A stretch of DNA of 64,000 nucleotides from Treponema brennaborense DSM 12168 (GCF_000212415.1 NC_015500.1:2790001-2854000), one strand, 5' to 3'. Positions 26,950 to 34,880 are shown, counted from the stretch's first letter. Numbers and translations: made by a program. The notes: generated by a model from the sequence alone, not told the origin.

Positions 26950-27743
26950 TATACGGATTTGACGATATTCAGCACGCAGATTATCGTTATTAAAACCTGC
27001 ACCGCGTTGAACAGCCGGGTTACCGTTTTGCTGCGCACTTTATTTTTTATCCAGGTGCCTAAAAATCCGCCGGCAATCGCCGCGCAAATCATAAAAGGCG
27101 CCAGACGCAAATCGTATACGGAAAATCCCGTTGAGAACGCGACGGTCGCGAGTTTTGAAATTTGCGCGAAAAGGATAATGACGATGCTGACGAACGTCGC
27201 CGTTTTGATGGGAAACGCAAACAGAAACATCAGCGCGGCAACGTTGATCGGTCCGCCGCCTATCCCCAAAAAAGAAGACATGCACCCCAAAAAGATACCG
27301 GTCGCGGCGTAGATACTCCAATGCCGGAACGAAAGGTTTTTTACTTTTTCCGAATTAAGCATATACACGAAAACGACGCAAATGATTACGAGCAACACGG
27401 CGTTTTGCACGACGGTAACGAGTCCGTTGTCGTTCACGGCCGTGCATAATTTTTCAAACAGAAACTGTCCGATAAAACCGCCGGTAACGGCGCCGGTTCC
27501 CAGCAAAACGGCACCGGCAGCGGAAACGTTCTGCGTACCCGTACCGCGCGTGCTTTTCAGCAACGATACAATCGACATGAAAAAGACGGTTATGCAGCTG
27601 AGCAGTCCGATATCGGCCGCCGAATATTGCCCCAGCAAATCCATGACCGTCTTCATGATTACTCCGCCGCCCATGCCGCTGATGGCTCCGAGCGTCGTAG
27701 CGCCTAACGCCAAAAGCGTGTATATAATGGTAGAATATACCAT
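26949..27743 (-). CDS. TauE/SafE-family membrane permease
   Basis: This 264-residue protein has about eight membrane helices and the two glycine-rich half-signatures of the TauE/SafE (DUF81) family: LGAISGMGGGVIMK near the N-terminus and SSFLGIGGGPINVAALMFL in the second half. Members export sulfite, sulfoacetate or related anions; the substrate is unknown. The ribosome site GGGAGGGCAAG lies inside a 104-bp sequence that is repeated 154 bp further upstream. It is probably transcribed alone, after the divergent space to the PFK stop. Confidence 0.9.
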   Translation of the reverse strand: MVYSTIIYTLLALGATTLGAISGMGGGVIMKTVMDLLGQYSAADIGLLSCITVFFMSIVSLLKSTRGTGTQNVSAAGAVLLGTGAVTGGFIGQFLFEKLCTAVNDNGLVTVVQNAVLLVIICVVFVYMLNSEKVKNLSFRHWSIYAATGIFLGCMSSFLGIGGGPINVAALMFLFAFPIKTATFVSIVIILFAQISKLATVAFSTGFSVYDLRLAPFMICAAIAGGFLGTWIKNKVRSKTVTRLFNAVQVLITIICVLNIVKSV

Positions 27744-27845
27744 CTTGCCCTCCCATAAAAAGCCACTGAGGAAATGTCAATTTCCGATTTGGCTTTTTAA
27801 GCCGTTTCGCAACGCAGTGAGAAACGGCAGTTAATCCGCAGTTTG
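27742..27845 (-). repeat. 104-bp direct repeat, copy 1 (leader of the TauE gene)
   Basis: This copy carries the ribosome site of the permease gene and two hairpins: AAAAGCC ... GGCTTTT with an inner GGAAAT/ATTTCC, and GCCGTTTC ... GAAACGGC. It is repeated at 27896-27999 with a single difference (TTTTAAGCC versus TTTTGAGCC). Confidence 0.9.
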
Positions 27846-27895
27846 CAGCGCAAACTGATAAAGATAAAAACCGGCGCCATTTTAAGCCGATTTTT
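27846..27895. other. structured spacer between the two 104-bp repeats
   Basis: The 50-bp spacer completes GTTTGCAGCGCAAAC and contains most of AAGATAAAAA ... TTTTTATCTT with inner GGC/GCC pairing, so the whole 27742-27999 region can fold as a series of stem-loops. No convincing coding frame is present. Confidence 0.5.
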
Positions 27896-27999
27896 ATCTT
27901 GCCCTCCCATAAAAAGCCACTGAGGAAATGTCAATTTCCGATTTGGCTTTTTGAGCCGTTTCGCAACGCAGTGAGAAACGGCAGTTAATCCGCAGTTTG
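27896..27999 (-). repeat. 104-bp direct repeat, copy 2
   Basis: Near-identical to 27742-27845, in the same orientation. It holds the same GGGAGGG motif and hairpins but is followed by AT-rich sequence rather than a start codon, so it looks like a duplicated leader. It ends 28 bp before the PFK stop codon. Confidence 0.9.
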
Positions 28000-28027
28000 T
28001 GCGCCGCGCGTATATCACGCCGGCCGC

Positions 28028-29263
28028 TTATCGGGCGAACGGCGGCAGTTCGTCGCCGATGAGCGGTTCACACCAGTTGACGAACGCTTCCGACGGAATC
28101 GTGCCTCCGGCGGTTGCAGTTGCGATTCCGGTGGCGGATCCGGCGGTCCCGGTTGCAATCGCGGTCCCGGTTGCGGTTCCGGCGGTTAAAAACTCCGCAG
28201 GAAGCGTGCGCTCGTGAAGCATTACTTCTTCAACGGGGATCAGAACGGTTTCACATCGATACGGCCGCGTCGATACGCGCTTAAAGCCCACCATCACGGC
28301 GGTTTTTCCGGCGAGCGCGGCCTGAACGGCGCGAGTACCGGCTTCTATAGCCTCCGCGCGGTCAACCGAAGATTGGTAGGCCGCCGCACAGCGCCCGATC
28401 AGGCCCGGCTTTTCACTGCGCGCCTTGATTCCCAGTTTCCGTATCACCAGATTACACAAATGCGCGGACACGTCTCCGTAATACACGGAGCGGCCGACTT
28501 GAAAAATGGGGTCTACGATGGGTTTCCCCGTCTTATCCCGCAAGCCTTCACTGGCAACGACGACCACGCCGCCGTACGCATCGTACAGCGTTTTGGCGTT
28601 ATCCAAAAAAGCTTCTTCGTCGAAAGCGATTTCCGGTACGTATATCAGATGCGGACCGGTTTTTCGGGAACCGCCGGCCAAAGCGGCGGCTGCGGTCAGC
28701 CATCCGGCGTTCCGCCCCATAGTTTCCACGACGCACACGTGAATCGGCAGCGACGCGACGTCTGCACAGATATCACGAACGGTTGCAGCCACGTAGCGCG
28801 CCGCGCTGCCGAACCCCGGCGCGTGATCGGTAACCGCAATATCGTTGTCTATCGTTTTCGGAATACCGGTAACGCAGATTCCCTTTCCGGGAGCTTTTTT
28901 TGCAACGCATTTCGCTATTTTACCGCACGTATCCATAGAGCCGTTTCCGCCGGTAAAGAGAAGCCATTGTATATCTTTTTCGACAAGAACGTCCACCATC
29001 CGTTCGTAATCGGACTCCGTAACCTGATAGCGCGAACTGCCTATAAACGAAGCGGGCGTTATGGGAAGCAATTCGACCGTTTCTTCCGGAAGGTTTCCCA
29101 AATCGATAAAATCTCCCGTCAAAACGGCGTGGGAACCGCCTCTCGCCCCCCAGATATGATTCACCATCCCGGATTTCTTCGCCTGTTTTATCGCGCCGTA
29201 TAAAGAAGCATTGATGACTGCGGTGGGAGCACCGCCGTGGACGATCAGCATGTTTTTTTTCAC
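28028..29263 (-). CDS. 6-phosphofructokinase, pyrophosphate-dependent type
   Basis: This 411-residue enzyme phosphorylates fructose-6-phosphate. It has the PFK fold motifs FTGGNGSMDT and GIPKTIDNDI. Lys in PKTIDND, and Asn/Met/Asp in the GGNGSMDT loop instead of the GGDGS-plus-Gly pattern of ATP enzymes, point to pyrophosphate as donor, as known for spirochete PFKs. ETMGRNAGWL is the substrate-binding MGR motif. The GTG start at 29261-29263 follows AAAGGAGCG. Near the C-terminus a ~30-residue Ala/Gly/Thr low-complexity stretch is inserted before the conserved-looking tail. nagA lies 63 bp upstream on the same strand, so the two could be co-transcribed. Confidence 0.92.
   Translation of the reverse strand: MKKNMLIVHGGAPTAVINASLYGAIKQAKKSGMVNHIWGARGGSHAVLTGDFIDLGNLPEETVELLPITPASFIGSSRYQVTESDYERMVDVLVEKDIQWLLFTGGNGSMDTCGKIAKCVAKKAPGKGICVTGIPKTIDNDIAVTDHAPGFGSAARYVAATVRDICADVASLPIHVCVVETMGRNAGWLTAAAALAGGSRKTGPHLIYVPEIAFDEEAFLDNAKTLYDAYGGVVVVASEGLRDKTGKPIVDPIFQVGRSVYYGDVSAHLCNLVIRKLGIKARSEKPGLIGRCAAAYQSSVDRAEAIEAGTRAVQAALAGKTAVMVGFKRVSTRPYRCETVLIPVEEVMLHERTLPAEFLTAGTATGTAIATGTAGSATGIATATAGGTIPSEAFVNWCEPLIGDELPPFAR
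28100..28189 (-). repeat. low-complexity in-frame repeat in the PFK gene
   Basis: Degenerate GC-rich hexamer-type repeats (units like GCAACC/GGAACC) encode an Ala-Thr-Gly run, TAGTATGTAIATGTAG and onward. It is in frame, and probably a flexible insertion generated by slippage. Confidence 0.75.
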
Positions 29264-29326
29264 AAGAACGCTCCTTTCATTCGTTTTTTGCCGAAAACGT
29301 TCAAGAGCCGAAGCTTCCGAACTTTT

Positions 29327-30499
29327 CTACAATGCATTGTAAAGTCCGATTCCTTTCGCATACGTACACACGCACGTATCGCGTTCGTCCAGCACCGCAA
29401 AATCGGCGTATTTACCTACGTCGATCGAGCCGGTCAGATCATACATACCGTTCAATTTGGCCGGATTCGCAGTGAACAGCGGAAGCACGGTTTCCGCGGG
29501 CAGCCCCGTAAACCGCAGCACGTTTTTCAGCGCGGCGTTCATCGTCAAAGTGCTGCCCGCACGCACGCCGGTTTCGGTAAGCGTGGCGTCGCCGTCTTTT
29601 ACGGTAATCGCATTGACGCCGAGTTCGTAATTGCCGTCCGGGCAGCCGGCGGCCATAATGCTGTCGGTAATGCCGATCATTTTATCGAGACCCTTTATTT
29701 TCAGCAGCAGCCGGACGATCGGCGGATGCAAATGCAGCCCATCGCAAATCATTTCGGCAAAGATATCCGATTCGAGCACGGCGCTCAGGATTGCCGGATC
29801 GTGCATGTGCAGCAGCTTCATCGCGTTCATTATGTGAGTCGCGCTCGCGGCTCCCGCCTTGATTGCGGCCGTCGCCTGTTCGTATGAAGCGCCGGAATGC
29901 CCCAAAGAAACCCTGACGCCGCAGCACGTAAGCTGTTCGATCAGTTCGGCGGCGTGCGGCAGTTCGGGAGAAATCGTTATCAGTTTTATCCGCCCCCGCG
30001 CAGCATCCTGCAGTTCCCGAAACAGGGCGAAATCGCACGGCTGCAAAAGTTTTTCGGGCATCGCTCCTTTATAGAGCGGACTCAAAAACGGCCCTTCAAG
30101 ATGGATTCCGCGAATCTTCGGATAGGTTTCAGTTACGAGCGGATCGGAAAGGATATCGAGTTTTTCTTTCATCGTTTCAACGGCATCCGTCATGACGGTG
30201 GGGAAAAAACAGGAAACGCCGCACGAAGCAAAGTAGCGGCACACGGTGTCCAGATCGGCAGTCTGCACGTGGTTAAAATCGACGAACATTCCGCCGTGCG
30301 TGTGCTGATCGAAAAATCCGGGAATCACCCGTTTTCCGGCAGCGTCCAGCAGCGGGCAACCGCTTTTCGTTTCAGCGGCGGAAACGGAACCGATGCGGCA
30401 GAATTTGCCGTCTTGAATCATCACGTCCGTTTTGTGAAAAGAACCGCCGGTATAGACGTTTCCGTTCAAAAGAATCAGCGAATTGCGCGTGTGTTTCAT
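29327..30499 (-). CDS. nagA: N-acetylglucosamine-6-phosphate deacetylase
   Basis: NagA converts GlcNAc-6-phosphate to glucosamine-6-phosphate, used in wall recycling and chitin or mucin sugar use. The 390-residue amidohydrolase has the family markers: FDQHTHGGMF near residue 60, HLEGPFL with the metal Glu at ~125, VSLGHSGASYEQA, THIMNAM and the catalytic Asp in ITDSIMAAG at ~270. I start at ATG 30499 behind GAAGGAACTTAT; an ATG 51 bp earlier lacks a ribosome site. nagB is not adjacent. A truncated lacI-type gene lies 140 bp upstream, which may once have controlled it. PFK follows 63 bp downstream. Confidence 0.94.
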   Translation of the reverse strand: MKHTRNSLILLNGNVYTGGSFHKTDVMIQDGKFCRIGSVSAAETKSGCPLLDAAGKRVIPGFFDQHTHGGMFVDFNHVQTADLDTVCRYFASCGVSCFFPTVMTDAVETMKEKLDILSDPLVTETYPKIRGIHLEGPFLSPLYKGAMPEKLLQPCDFALFRELQDAARGRIKLITISPELPHAAELIEQLTCCGVRVSLGHSGASYEQATAAIKAGAASATHIMNAMKLLHMHDPAILSAVLESDIFAEMICDGLHLHPPIVRLLLKIKGLDKMIGITDSIMAAGCPDGNYELGVNAITVKDGDATLTETGVRAGSTLTMNAALKNVLRFTGLPAETVLPLFTANPAKLNGMYDLTGSIDVGKYADFAVLDERDTCVCTYAKGIGLYNAL

Positions 30500-30639
30500 A
30501 TAAGTTCCTTCTAAATGAAGCGCCGGATCGAAGCATTCCCCGGCACTCACCTTACAGTGCCCGGCGCCACCATACAGCGCTCTTTACGAGGCAAGCCGCT
30601 TCGTATATCCGATAACCCGGCGACGCTCCGCCGCCCGTT

Positions 30640-30897
30640 TTAAAACTTCCGGCAGCTTTCCCGTTCTATGATTTTAAACGGAAGGAACACCTGTATGGAA
30701 TACGTCCGCTCCGTTTCCAATCTGTCCAGCAGCACTTTTACCGCCAGCCGCCCCAACTCCAATTTAGGCACGTCGACCGTCGTCAGCGCGGGTTTTACAT
30801 ACGCAACCGTTTCGATATTGTCGAATCCAATAATCGAAATATCCTGCGGCACGGCTATGTGCCGTTCGTCGAGTGCTTTCATAACGCCCAGCGCGAC
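30640..30897 (-). pseudogene. remnant of a LacI-family regulator (C-terminus only)
   Basis: About 85 codons match the end of a LacI/GalR effector-binding domain: VALGVMKALDERHIAVPQD, then ISIIGFDNIE, then KPALTTVDVPKLELG and an ERES tail. In-frame homology continues 5 codons before the ATG at 30882 and then meets a TAG, and the darA gene begins only 55 bp further on. The DNA-binding domain and most of the sensor domain (~250 residues) are therefore absent from this place. A short expressed peptide cannot be excluded but would not bind DNA. Its position upstream of nagA suggests a former sugar-operon repressor. Confidence 0.85.
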
Positions 30898-30951
30898 AGG
30901 CGCGCGCTACATTCTGACCCCCGCGGATGCCGATTCCCGGTTTCGTGCGGA

Positions 30952-31290
30952 TTAATCTTTTATGAACTGCTCCACCGGCAGCACGAATATCGTACAGCCG
31001 CCCACGGTAACCGGCTGCGACACGAGCGGAGTCAGCGCGGGATTTATCATACCGATTGCGTTGAACGGCATTGTATACGATATCGTGCGCCGCGTACGAG
31101 CAGTCGCTTTTATACAGGCGATCGCCTGATCCAATTCACCGTCTTCCACACCGACCATCAGCGTAACGTTTTTTTCTTTCAGAAAACCGCCGGTAGTGGC
31201 GAGTTTCGTTACGTAAAATCGATTCCGATTGAGTTCGTCGACCGTTTCGATTTCATCTTTTTCCTGTATAATCGCAAGGATCATTTTCAT
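30952..31290 (-). CDS. darA: cyclic-di-AMP receptor of the DarA/PstA (PII-like) family
   Basis: This 112-residue protein matches the DarA/PstA family (DUF970), trimeric PII-like proteins that bind c-di-AMP. Visible features are the N-terminal KMILAIIQEKD strand, the KLATTGGFLKEKNVTLMVG core carrying the ligand-binding Gly residues, and the final strand GGCTIFVLPVEQF. The loop regions typical of PII-like folds lie between. The ribosome site GGGAGGTG precedes the ATG. Its partner pathway is unknown even in studied bacteria. It sits 54 bp upstream of the lacI remnant on the same strand; this neighbour probably arrived by deletion and gives no functional clue. Confidence 0.9.
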   Translation of the reverse strand: MKMILAIIQEKDEIETVDELNRNRFYVTKLATTGGFLKEKNVTLMVGVEDGELDQAIACIKATARTRRTISYTMPFNAIGMINPALTPLVSQPVTVGGCTIFVLPVEQFIKD

Positions 31291-31405
31291 GGGGACACCT
31301 CCCGTACACCGGATGCCGGAACAGCCGCCGCCATCCGAAACGATTCTGTATATATAATACCACTATCGGCGTAAAAGAGGTGTAAAAAATGATATGTATC
31401 CGTAT

Positions 31406-32098
31406 CTATTTATAGTAAAAAAACAGCAGCACGTACAAAACGGCGGGTAGCAGAACCGCCGCCGCCGCTCCGGCAAACTTCGTCCCGCCGGACTTTTCCG
31501 GAGCCTGCGGAGAATCTGTCACGGCAGCTGATTCCGTATCCGACACGGTATCCGTCTCCGCAGTATCCGTCTCCGCAATGCCGGTGCCGTCGTATACCGC
31601 ACACAACCGGGCGTCTATCGCCTCTATCACTTGCCCGCGCTTGAACGGCACGCGAACGCTGCTCAGTTCGTCAAGATAGGAAAACATCCGGGAAAGGAAC
31701 GCCCCCGCTTTCCCCGGAAGCATCAGGCGAGGGGAAACTGCCAGCTGCGACAGGAACACCATTCCGGCGAGCATCAGGCCGCGCCGAAGTCCGCCGTCCA
31801 GCGCTCCCGCAGTAACAGTGAAATCACCGACTCTGAACAGAACTTTACCGTACGGCGACAGAAGCGAAAAAAACGCCACTCCCGCTACGACCAGTATCGG
31901 CGGCAGCAGCCGGACGCTGCCGCGCTTCGTCAGTGCAAGGACAAAAAACACCGCCGCCTCACACGCAAGCACCACCGTATTCTGCTGAAAGAGAAACGCC
32001 GGAAAACAGCACAAAGCCGAAACGAACAAAACGCGCGCACTCAGCCGCGTCTCCCAAAACCGCGCGCACGCACGGGCCACCCGTACCGGAAGTTTCAC
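31406..32098 (-). CDS. integral membrane protein, CbiQ/EcfT-like
   Basis: I start this 230-residue protein at GTG 32098, which overlaps the Gx gene stop as GTGA; the open frame continues upstream but there it only shadows Gx. There are about four to five membrane segments (ARVLFVSALCCFPAFLF, VVLACEAAVFFVLALT, LPPILVVAGVAFFSLL, GLMLAGMVFLSQLAV) and a C-terminal helix. GGLRRGLMLAGMVFLSQL resembles the T-component (EcfT/CbiQ) of energy-coupling transporters, but the Ala-Arg-Gly coupling motif is not evident. A Thr/Asp-rich low-complexity loop precedes the last helix. It probably works with Gx. Confidence 0.75.
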   Translation of the reverse strand: MKLPVRVARACARFWETRLSARVLFVSALCCFPAFLFQQNTVVLACEAAVFFVLALTKRGSVRLLPPILVVAGVAFFSLLSPYGKVLFRVGDFTVTAGALDGGLRRGLMLAGMVFLSQLAVSPRLMLPGKAGAFLSRMFSYLDELSSVRVPFKRGQVIEAIDARLCAVYDGTGIAETDTAETDTVSDTESAAVTDSPQAPEKSGGTKFAGAAAAVLLPAVLYVLLFFYYK

Positions 32099-32649
32099 GC
32101 TCGGCTCCTTTCGGCCGGAACCGACCCGTACCAGTTTGAAACGGCGGTAAACTTTTCGGCGAACAGGCCGAGCAGCAAACCCGTTACGGCACCCGTACAC
32201 AACAGCACCGGCGCAACGTACCGCACCCCCTCGCCGAACAGCACGAACCGCGCCAGCAGAATTTGCGCGGCGTTGCTGCACAGTGCACCGCACAGACTGA
32301 TGCCGACGAACCCCGCGTACGGACGCGTCCGCCTGAAAATGAGCGCGTAATAGACCAGCGACATTCCGAATGCCGACGCGGCGGAACCCGCAGCGGAAAA
32401 CAGGAAAACGTAAGAAAACAACGTACCGGAAATGAACCCCTGCCCCACCGTTTTGAGCAGCACCAGAACACACACGCTGCGGAAACGCAATTTGGGAAGC
32501 GCAAGCAGGATCGGCAAATTCGCAAGCCCCAACCGCAGAAACGGCAGCGGCTTGGGAATTGCATATTCGATCGCCGACAAAAACAGACACAGAGCGGCAA
32601 AGAAAGGTACCGTCCGCTCGTCCGATTGCCGCAAAATACGTTCACTCAT
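32095..32649 (-). CDS. Gx transporter family membrane protein (heptaprenyl diphosphate synthase component I-like)
   Basis: This 184-residue protein matches the family annotated as heptaprenyl diphosphate synthase component I or Gx transporter (PF07456): PFFAALCLFLSAIEYAIP, then PFLRLGLANLPILLAL, then GISLCGALCSNAAQILLA. It has about five membrane helices and looks like an S-component-type membrane protein. The prenyl synthase label for the family is doubtful; a small-molecule uptake role is more consistent with the fold and with the CbiQ-like gene overlapping its stop by 4 bp. The ATG at 32649 has only a weak ribosome site. Confidence 0.82.
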   Translation of the reverse strand: MSERILRQSDERTVPFFAALCLFLSAIEYAIPKPLPFLRLGLANLPILLALPKLRFRSVCVLVLLKTVGQGFISGTLFSYVFLFSAAGSAASAFGMSLVYYALIFRRTRPYAGFVGISLCGALCSNAAQILLARFVLFGEGVRYVAPVLLCTGAVTGLLLGLFAEKFTAVSNWYGSVPAERSRA

Positions 32650-32712
32650 GCCGCCAGTATACCCGTGCAGCCGGCAAAACGCAAGCGTATGACAGCCGGC
32701 CATGCATACCAG

Positions 32713-32787
32713 ACGAACCAATCGAATACGCGCGCACTGCAGCCGACGGGTTCCGCTGCGGTTGGCAATCGATCGAACGTACCGCAA
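32713..32787 (+). repeat. 75-bp direct repeat, upstream copy
   Basis: Identical to 33408-33482, 695 bp away, which is coding sequence inside the next gene. Here it lies between the divergent Gx start and the membrane-protein start, 80 bp before the ATG. Confidence 0.92.
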
Positions 32788-32866
32788 CGAACATTTGCCT
32801 TTACAGCACGGAAAATCGGATATATCATAGTATGTATATTTATTTGTAAACCAGGAGAGAATCATC

Positions 32867-34132
32867 ATGCCGAAAACGACGAGTACGCTGCGCGTACAGG
32901 CGCGGTTTTCAAAACCGACAGAAACACAACTGCGAAGGCGCTACGCCGTGCCGAAAGATGAACGGTTGCAATGCGAAATCCGCTTTGCCGGACAGCGCGG
33001 GAGCGCGTTCCTGCTTACCGAACAAGCAATTTATTGGACCACTGAAAGCAAATACACGGAAAAGAGTTCCATTGAACGGATAAAAACCACCCTTCCGGCG
33101 CACGTGTCCATACGGGAAGTAACACGCATACGTGCGGAAACGGAACCGTTTACCGATCGAAACGAACCGAACGCTTCGGCGCAACCGGCCGGCGAAGCAG
33201 CACAGGCTTCAAAAGAAACGATGCAATCCGCGCAAACTGCCGCCGGAAAACCGGCGCGCCGTATCAGGATCGATACTGCGGATCGGATAATAACGATATC
33301 CGCTGATTTTTTGCCGGAAAAGGACACCGAAGTGCTCGCCGAAATTCTATGGAAACACAGCACGCAGGACGCAGCGTTTGCGGAAGCCGTATCGACGTAT
33401 AAAACGAACGAACCAATCGAATACGCGCGCACTGCAGCCGACGGGTTCCGCTGCGGTTGGCAATCGATCGAACGTACCGCAAAACGTGTGCACCTCAAAA
33501 CGGTAACGTTCCTGCGCGGAACACAAGAAGAAGCACGCACGGCTGCTGCTGCCGGGAAAAAACAGGCAACCTCGTTTTTTATCAGCGTCGGTCACGGGCT
33601 GCGACATATATTCGATCTTTTCGCCGACCTCGTTTTCATAGCCGCAGTCATAGTTGTCGGTAAACAGGAACTTATCATCAATTGGTTCTCCAAAAAACAG
33701 TTTCATTTTCCCGATATACAGCTAGACCCTCTTTTTCGATTAGACAAAAAACCTGCATTCGTATTTTGTATACTCACAGCCGGCTTCATTATACTCAAGC
33801 TGATAATTCTGTTTTCATGCCACCGAAAAAGCAATGCCATTTCGATTTTGTTGCTGATACTCACGTTACTTTCATGCCTGCTCATACAGACGCACTTTTG
33901 GCTGTTCATTTTGTTTTCCGTGTTGCTGTACATATGCTTTCAACTCAGCTGCGGATTTTCATCTGTGGTAATAAAACTGAAAATGCTTCTACTGATTCTG
34001 CTGGCAATAAGTCTATACGCAACGGCAAATATCGTTTTAAACGACAATATGAAGGACGCCGTGAAAATACTAATGACGGAACTGAAATTTCCCGCCGTAC
34101 CGAAAGTTCAGGGATACGAAGCAGGATTCTGA
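32867..34132 (+). CDS. membrane protein of unknown function with possible PH-like N-terminal region
   Basis: I cannot assign this 421-residue protein. The N-terminal ~240 residues are soluble and hold two stretches resembling bacterial PH-like repeats (AFLLTEQAIYWTT with SSIERIKTTL, and RRIRIDTADRIITISADFL with EVLAEILW). From ~245 there are four to five membrane helices (FIAAVIVVGKQ, AFVFCILTAGFIILKLIILF, AISILLLILTLLSCLLI, WLFILFSVLLYICFQL, LLLILLAISLYATAN). The start follows CCAGGAGAG. Base use shifts to AT-rich in the membrane part. Codons 182-206 carry the 75-bp sequence also found upstream of the gene. No neighbour suggests a role. Confidence 0.75.
   Translation: MPKTTSTLRVQARFSKPTETQLRRRYAVPKDERLQCEIRFAGQRGSAFLLTEQAIYWTTESKYTEKSSIERIKTTLPAHVSIREVTRIRAETEPFTDRNEPNASAQPAGEAAQASKETMQSAQTAAGKPARRIRIDTADRIITISADFLPEKDTEVLAEILWKHSTQDAAFAEAVSTYKTNEPIEYARTAADGFRCGWQSIERTAKRVHLKTVTFLRGTQEEARTAAAAGKKQATSFFISVGHGLRHIFDLFADLVFIAAVIVVGKQELIINWFSKKQFHFPDIQLDPLFRLDKKPAFVFCILTAGFIILKLIILFSCHRKSNAISILLLILTLLSCLLIQTHFWLFILFSVLLYICFQLSCGFSSVVIKLKMLLLILLAISLYATANIVLNDNMKDAVKILMTELKFPAVPKVQGYEAGF
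33408..33482 (+). repeat. 75-bp direct repeat, coding copy
   Basis: Encodes NEPIEYARTAADGFRCGW and onward inside the 421-residue membrane protein. It is identical to the noncoding copy at 32713-32787. Confidence 0.92.
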
Positions 34133-34262
34133 ACGGAGTGTGCCGGGTATGCCCCGCTGTTCTGCGTGATTCCCGTGACATAATCCGTTACGGAATCATG
34201 CGCACAAATTCGGTTTAAATCGGTTTAAAAAGGCGATTTTTATAGTACACAACCGGCTTTGT

Positions 34263-34345
34263 TTACAAAGACGTATTTTTTTCCATTGATTCGAGCGTCG
34301 TATTTACCAGTTCCCGAATGTTCTCGATGACCTTCTGCCTTGGGG
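34263..34345 (-). pseudogene. possible 3' gene remnant
   Basis: A minus-strand frame ending at 34263 reads PRQKVIENIRELVNTTLES and MEKNTSL, an amphipathic helical tail typical of real proteins. Upstream of about 34345 the same frame runs antisense to the other fragment and loses coding character. Source gene not recognised. Confidence 0.35.
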
Positions 34346-34501
34346 ACGACTCGTTATCAAACAAGAGAAAACTTATACGAAAATCCATTAGTGTGGGAGA
34401 ATTTTTCCGAGAAGAGCCGCCAACTGGCCGAAGAGCACTATATGTGGCAGGATGAAATCTCGCGATTCGACACTTTGATGAAATCTCTGGAATCAGAGTA
34501 A
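34340..34501 (+). pseudogene. possible 3' gene remnant (53 codons)
   Basis: The frame reads TRYQTRENLYENPLVWENF, then SEKSRQLAEEHYMWQDEIS, ending MKSLESE and a stop. The composition is that of a real protein C-terminus, but an in-frame TGA at 34328 and no start or ribosome site make it a truncated remnant. Family not recognised. Confidence 0.4.
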
Positions 34502-34848
34502 CTTCAACCATTGTAGATATTTCCTATATTGCGTAAAGGAATTTCTCTTCTATATTGACTTTAGTATCTATCCCCGGAGTTTCCGCACCGTCTGCATAGG
34601 CTCAAAAATACTCGGTTTTTCCCGTGCTAAAACAGTCATACCGGGCTTTCAGCGTGTCCTGCCGAAAGACGAACGGCTGCTCGACAATCTTATTTGCCTA
34701 CAGCAAATTTTCAGTATAACCTAAAGCAATCAATCAGCCGCCCACAGCGGAAGGCGAGCCTATATAAAAACGCCGGCCCTTATAGTCGGGAGCAAACAAC
34801 TCAGGGAATCCCGCACGATTGTTGGCACCTGGACAATAATTCGCAGAA

Positions 34849-34880
34849 AAATCGCCTTTTTTACGCAGTACGAGGCGATT
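34849..34880 (-). terminator. terminator of the exported-protein gene at 34879
   Basis: AATCGCCT and AGGCGATT form an 8-bp stem around a ~15-nt loop, directly at the stop codon; on the minus strand the stem is followed by TTTTTCTG. Confidence 0.65.

Larger units (their letters stand above)
34133..34878. other. 745-bp stretch without an intact gene; gene fragments
   Basis: No full gene is supported. Two short fragments with coding character meet near 34340-34345 (listed separately). Around 34654-34725 a frame encoding VLPKDERLLDNL recalls VPKDERLQC at the start of the 421-residue membrane protein, so it may be a decayed paralogue; this is weak. The stretch ends in a terminator for the next minus-strand gene. 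Composition is AT-richer than the window average by eye. Confidence 0.6.

Noticed and set aside
27797-28018. 73-codon minus-strand frame across the 104-bp repeats
   Set aside because: Its peptide is just the translated repeat (LTFPQWLFMGGQD type) and the region folds into hairpins; no ribosome site or family.
32099-32590. Upstream extension of the CbiQ-like frame to 32590
   Set aside because: This part overlaps the Gx gene in another frame and lacks membrane or family character; GTG 32098 with a GTGA overlap is the better start.
32559-32849. Plus-strand frame of 96 codons containing the upstream 75-bp repeat
   Set aside because: Most of it is antisense to the Gx gene start; only the duplicated segment looks coding, with no ribosome site.
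34263-34511. 82-codon minus-strand frame as an intact gene
   Set aside because: Its first half is antisense to a better plus-strand fragment, and only the tail looks coding; treated as a remnant.
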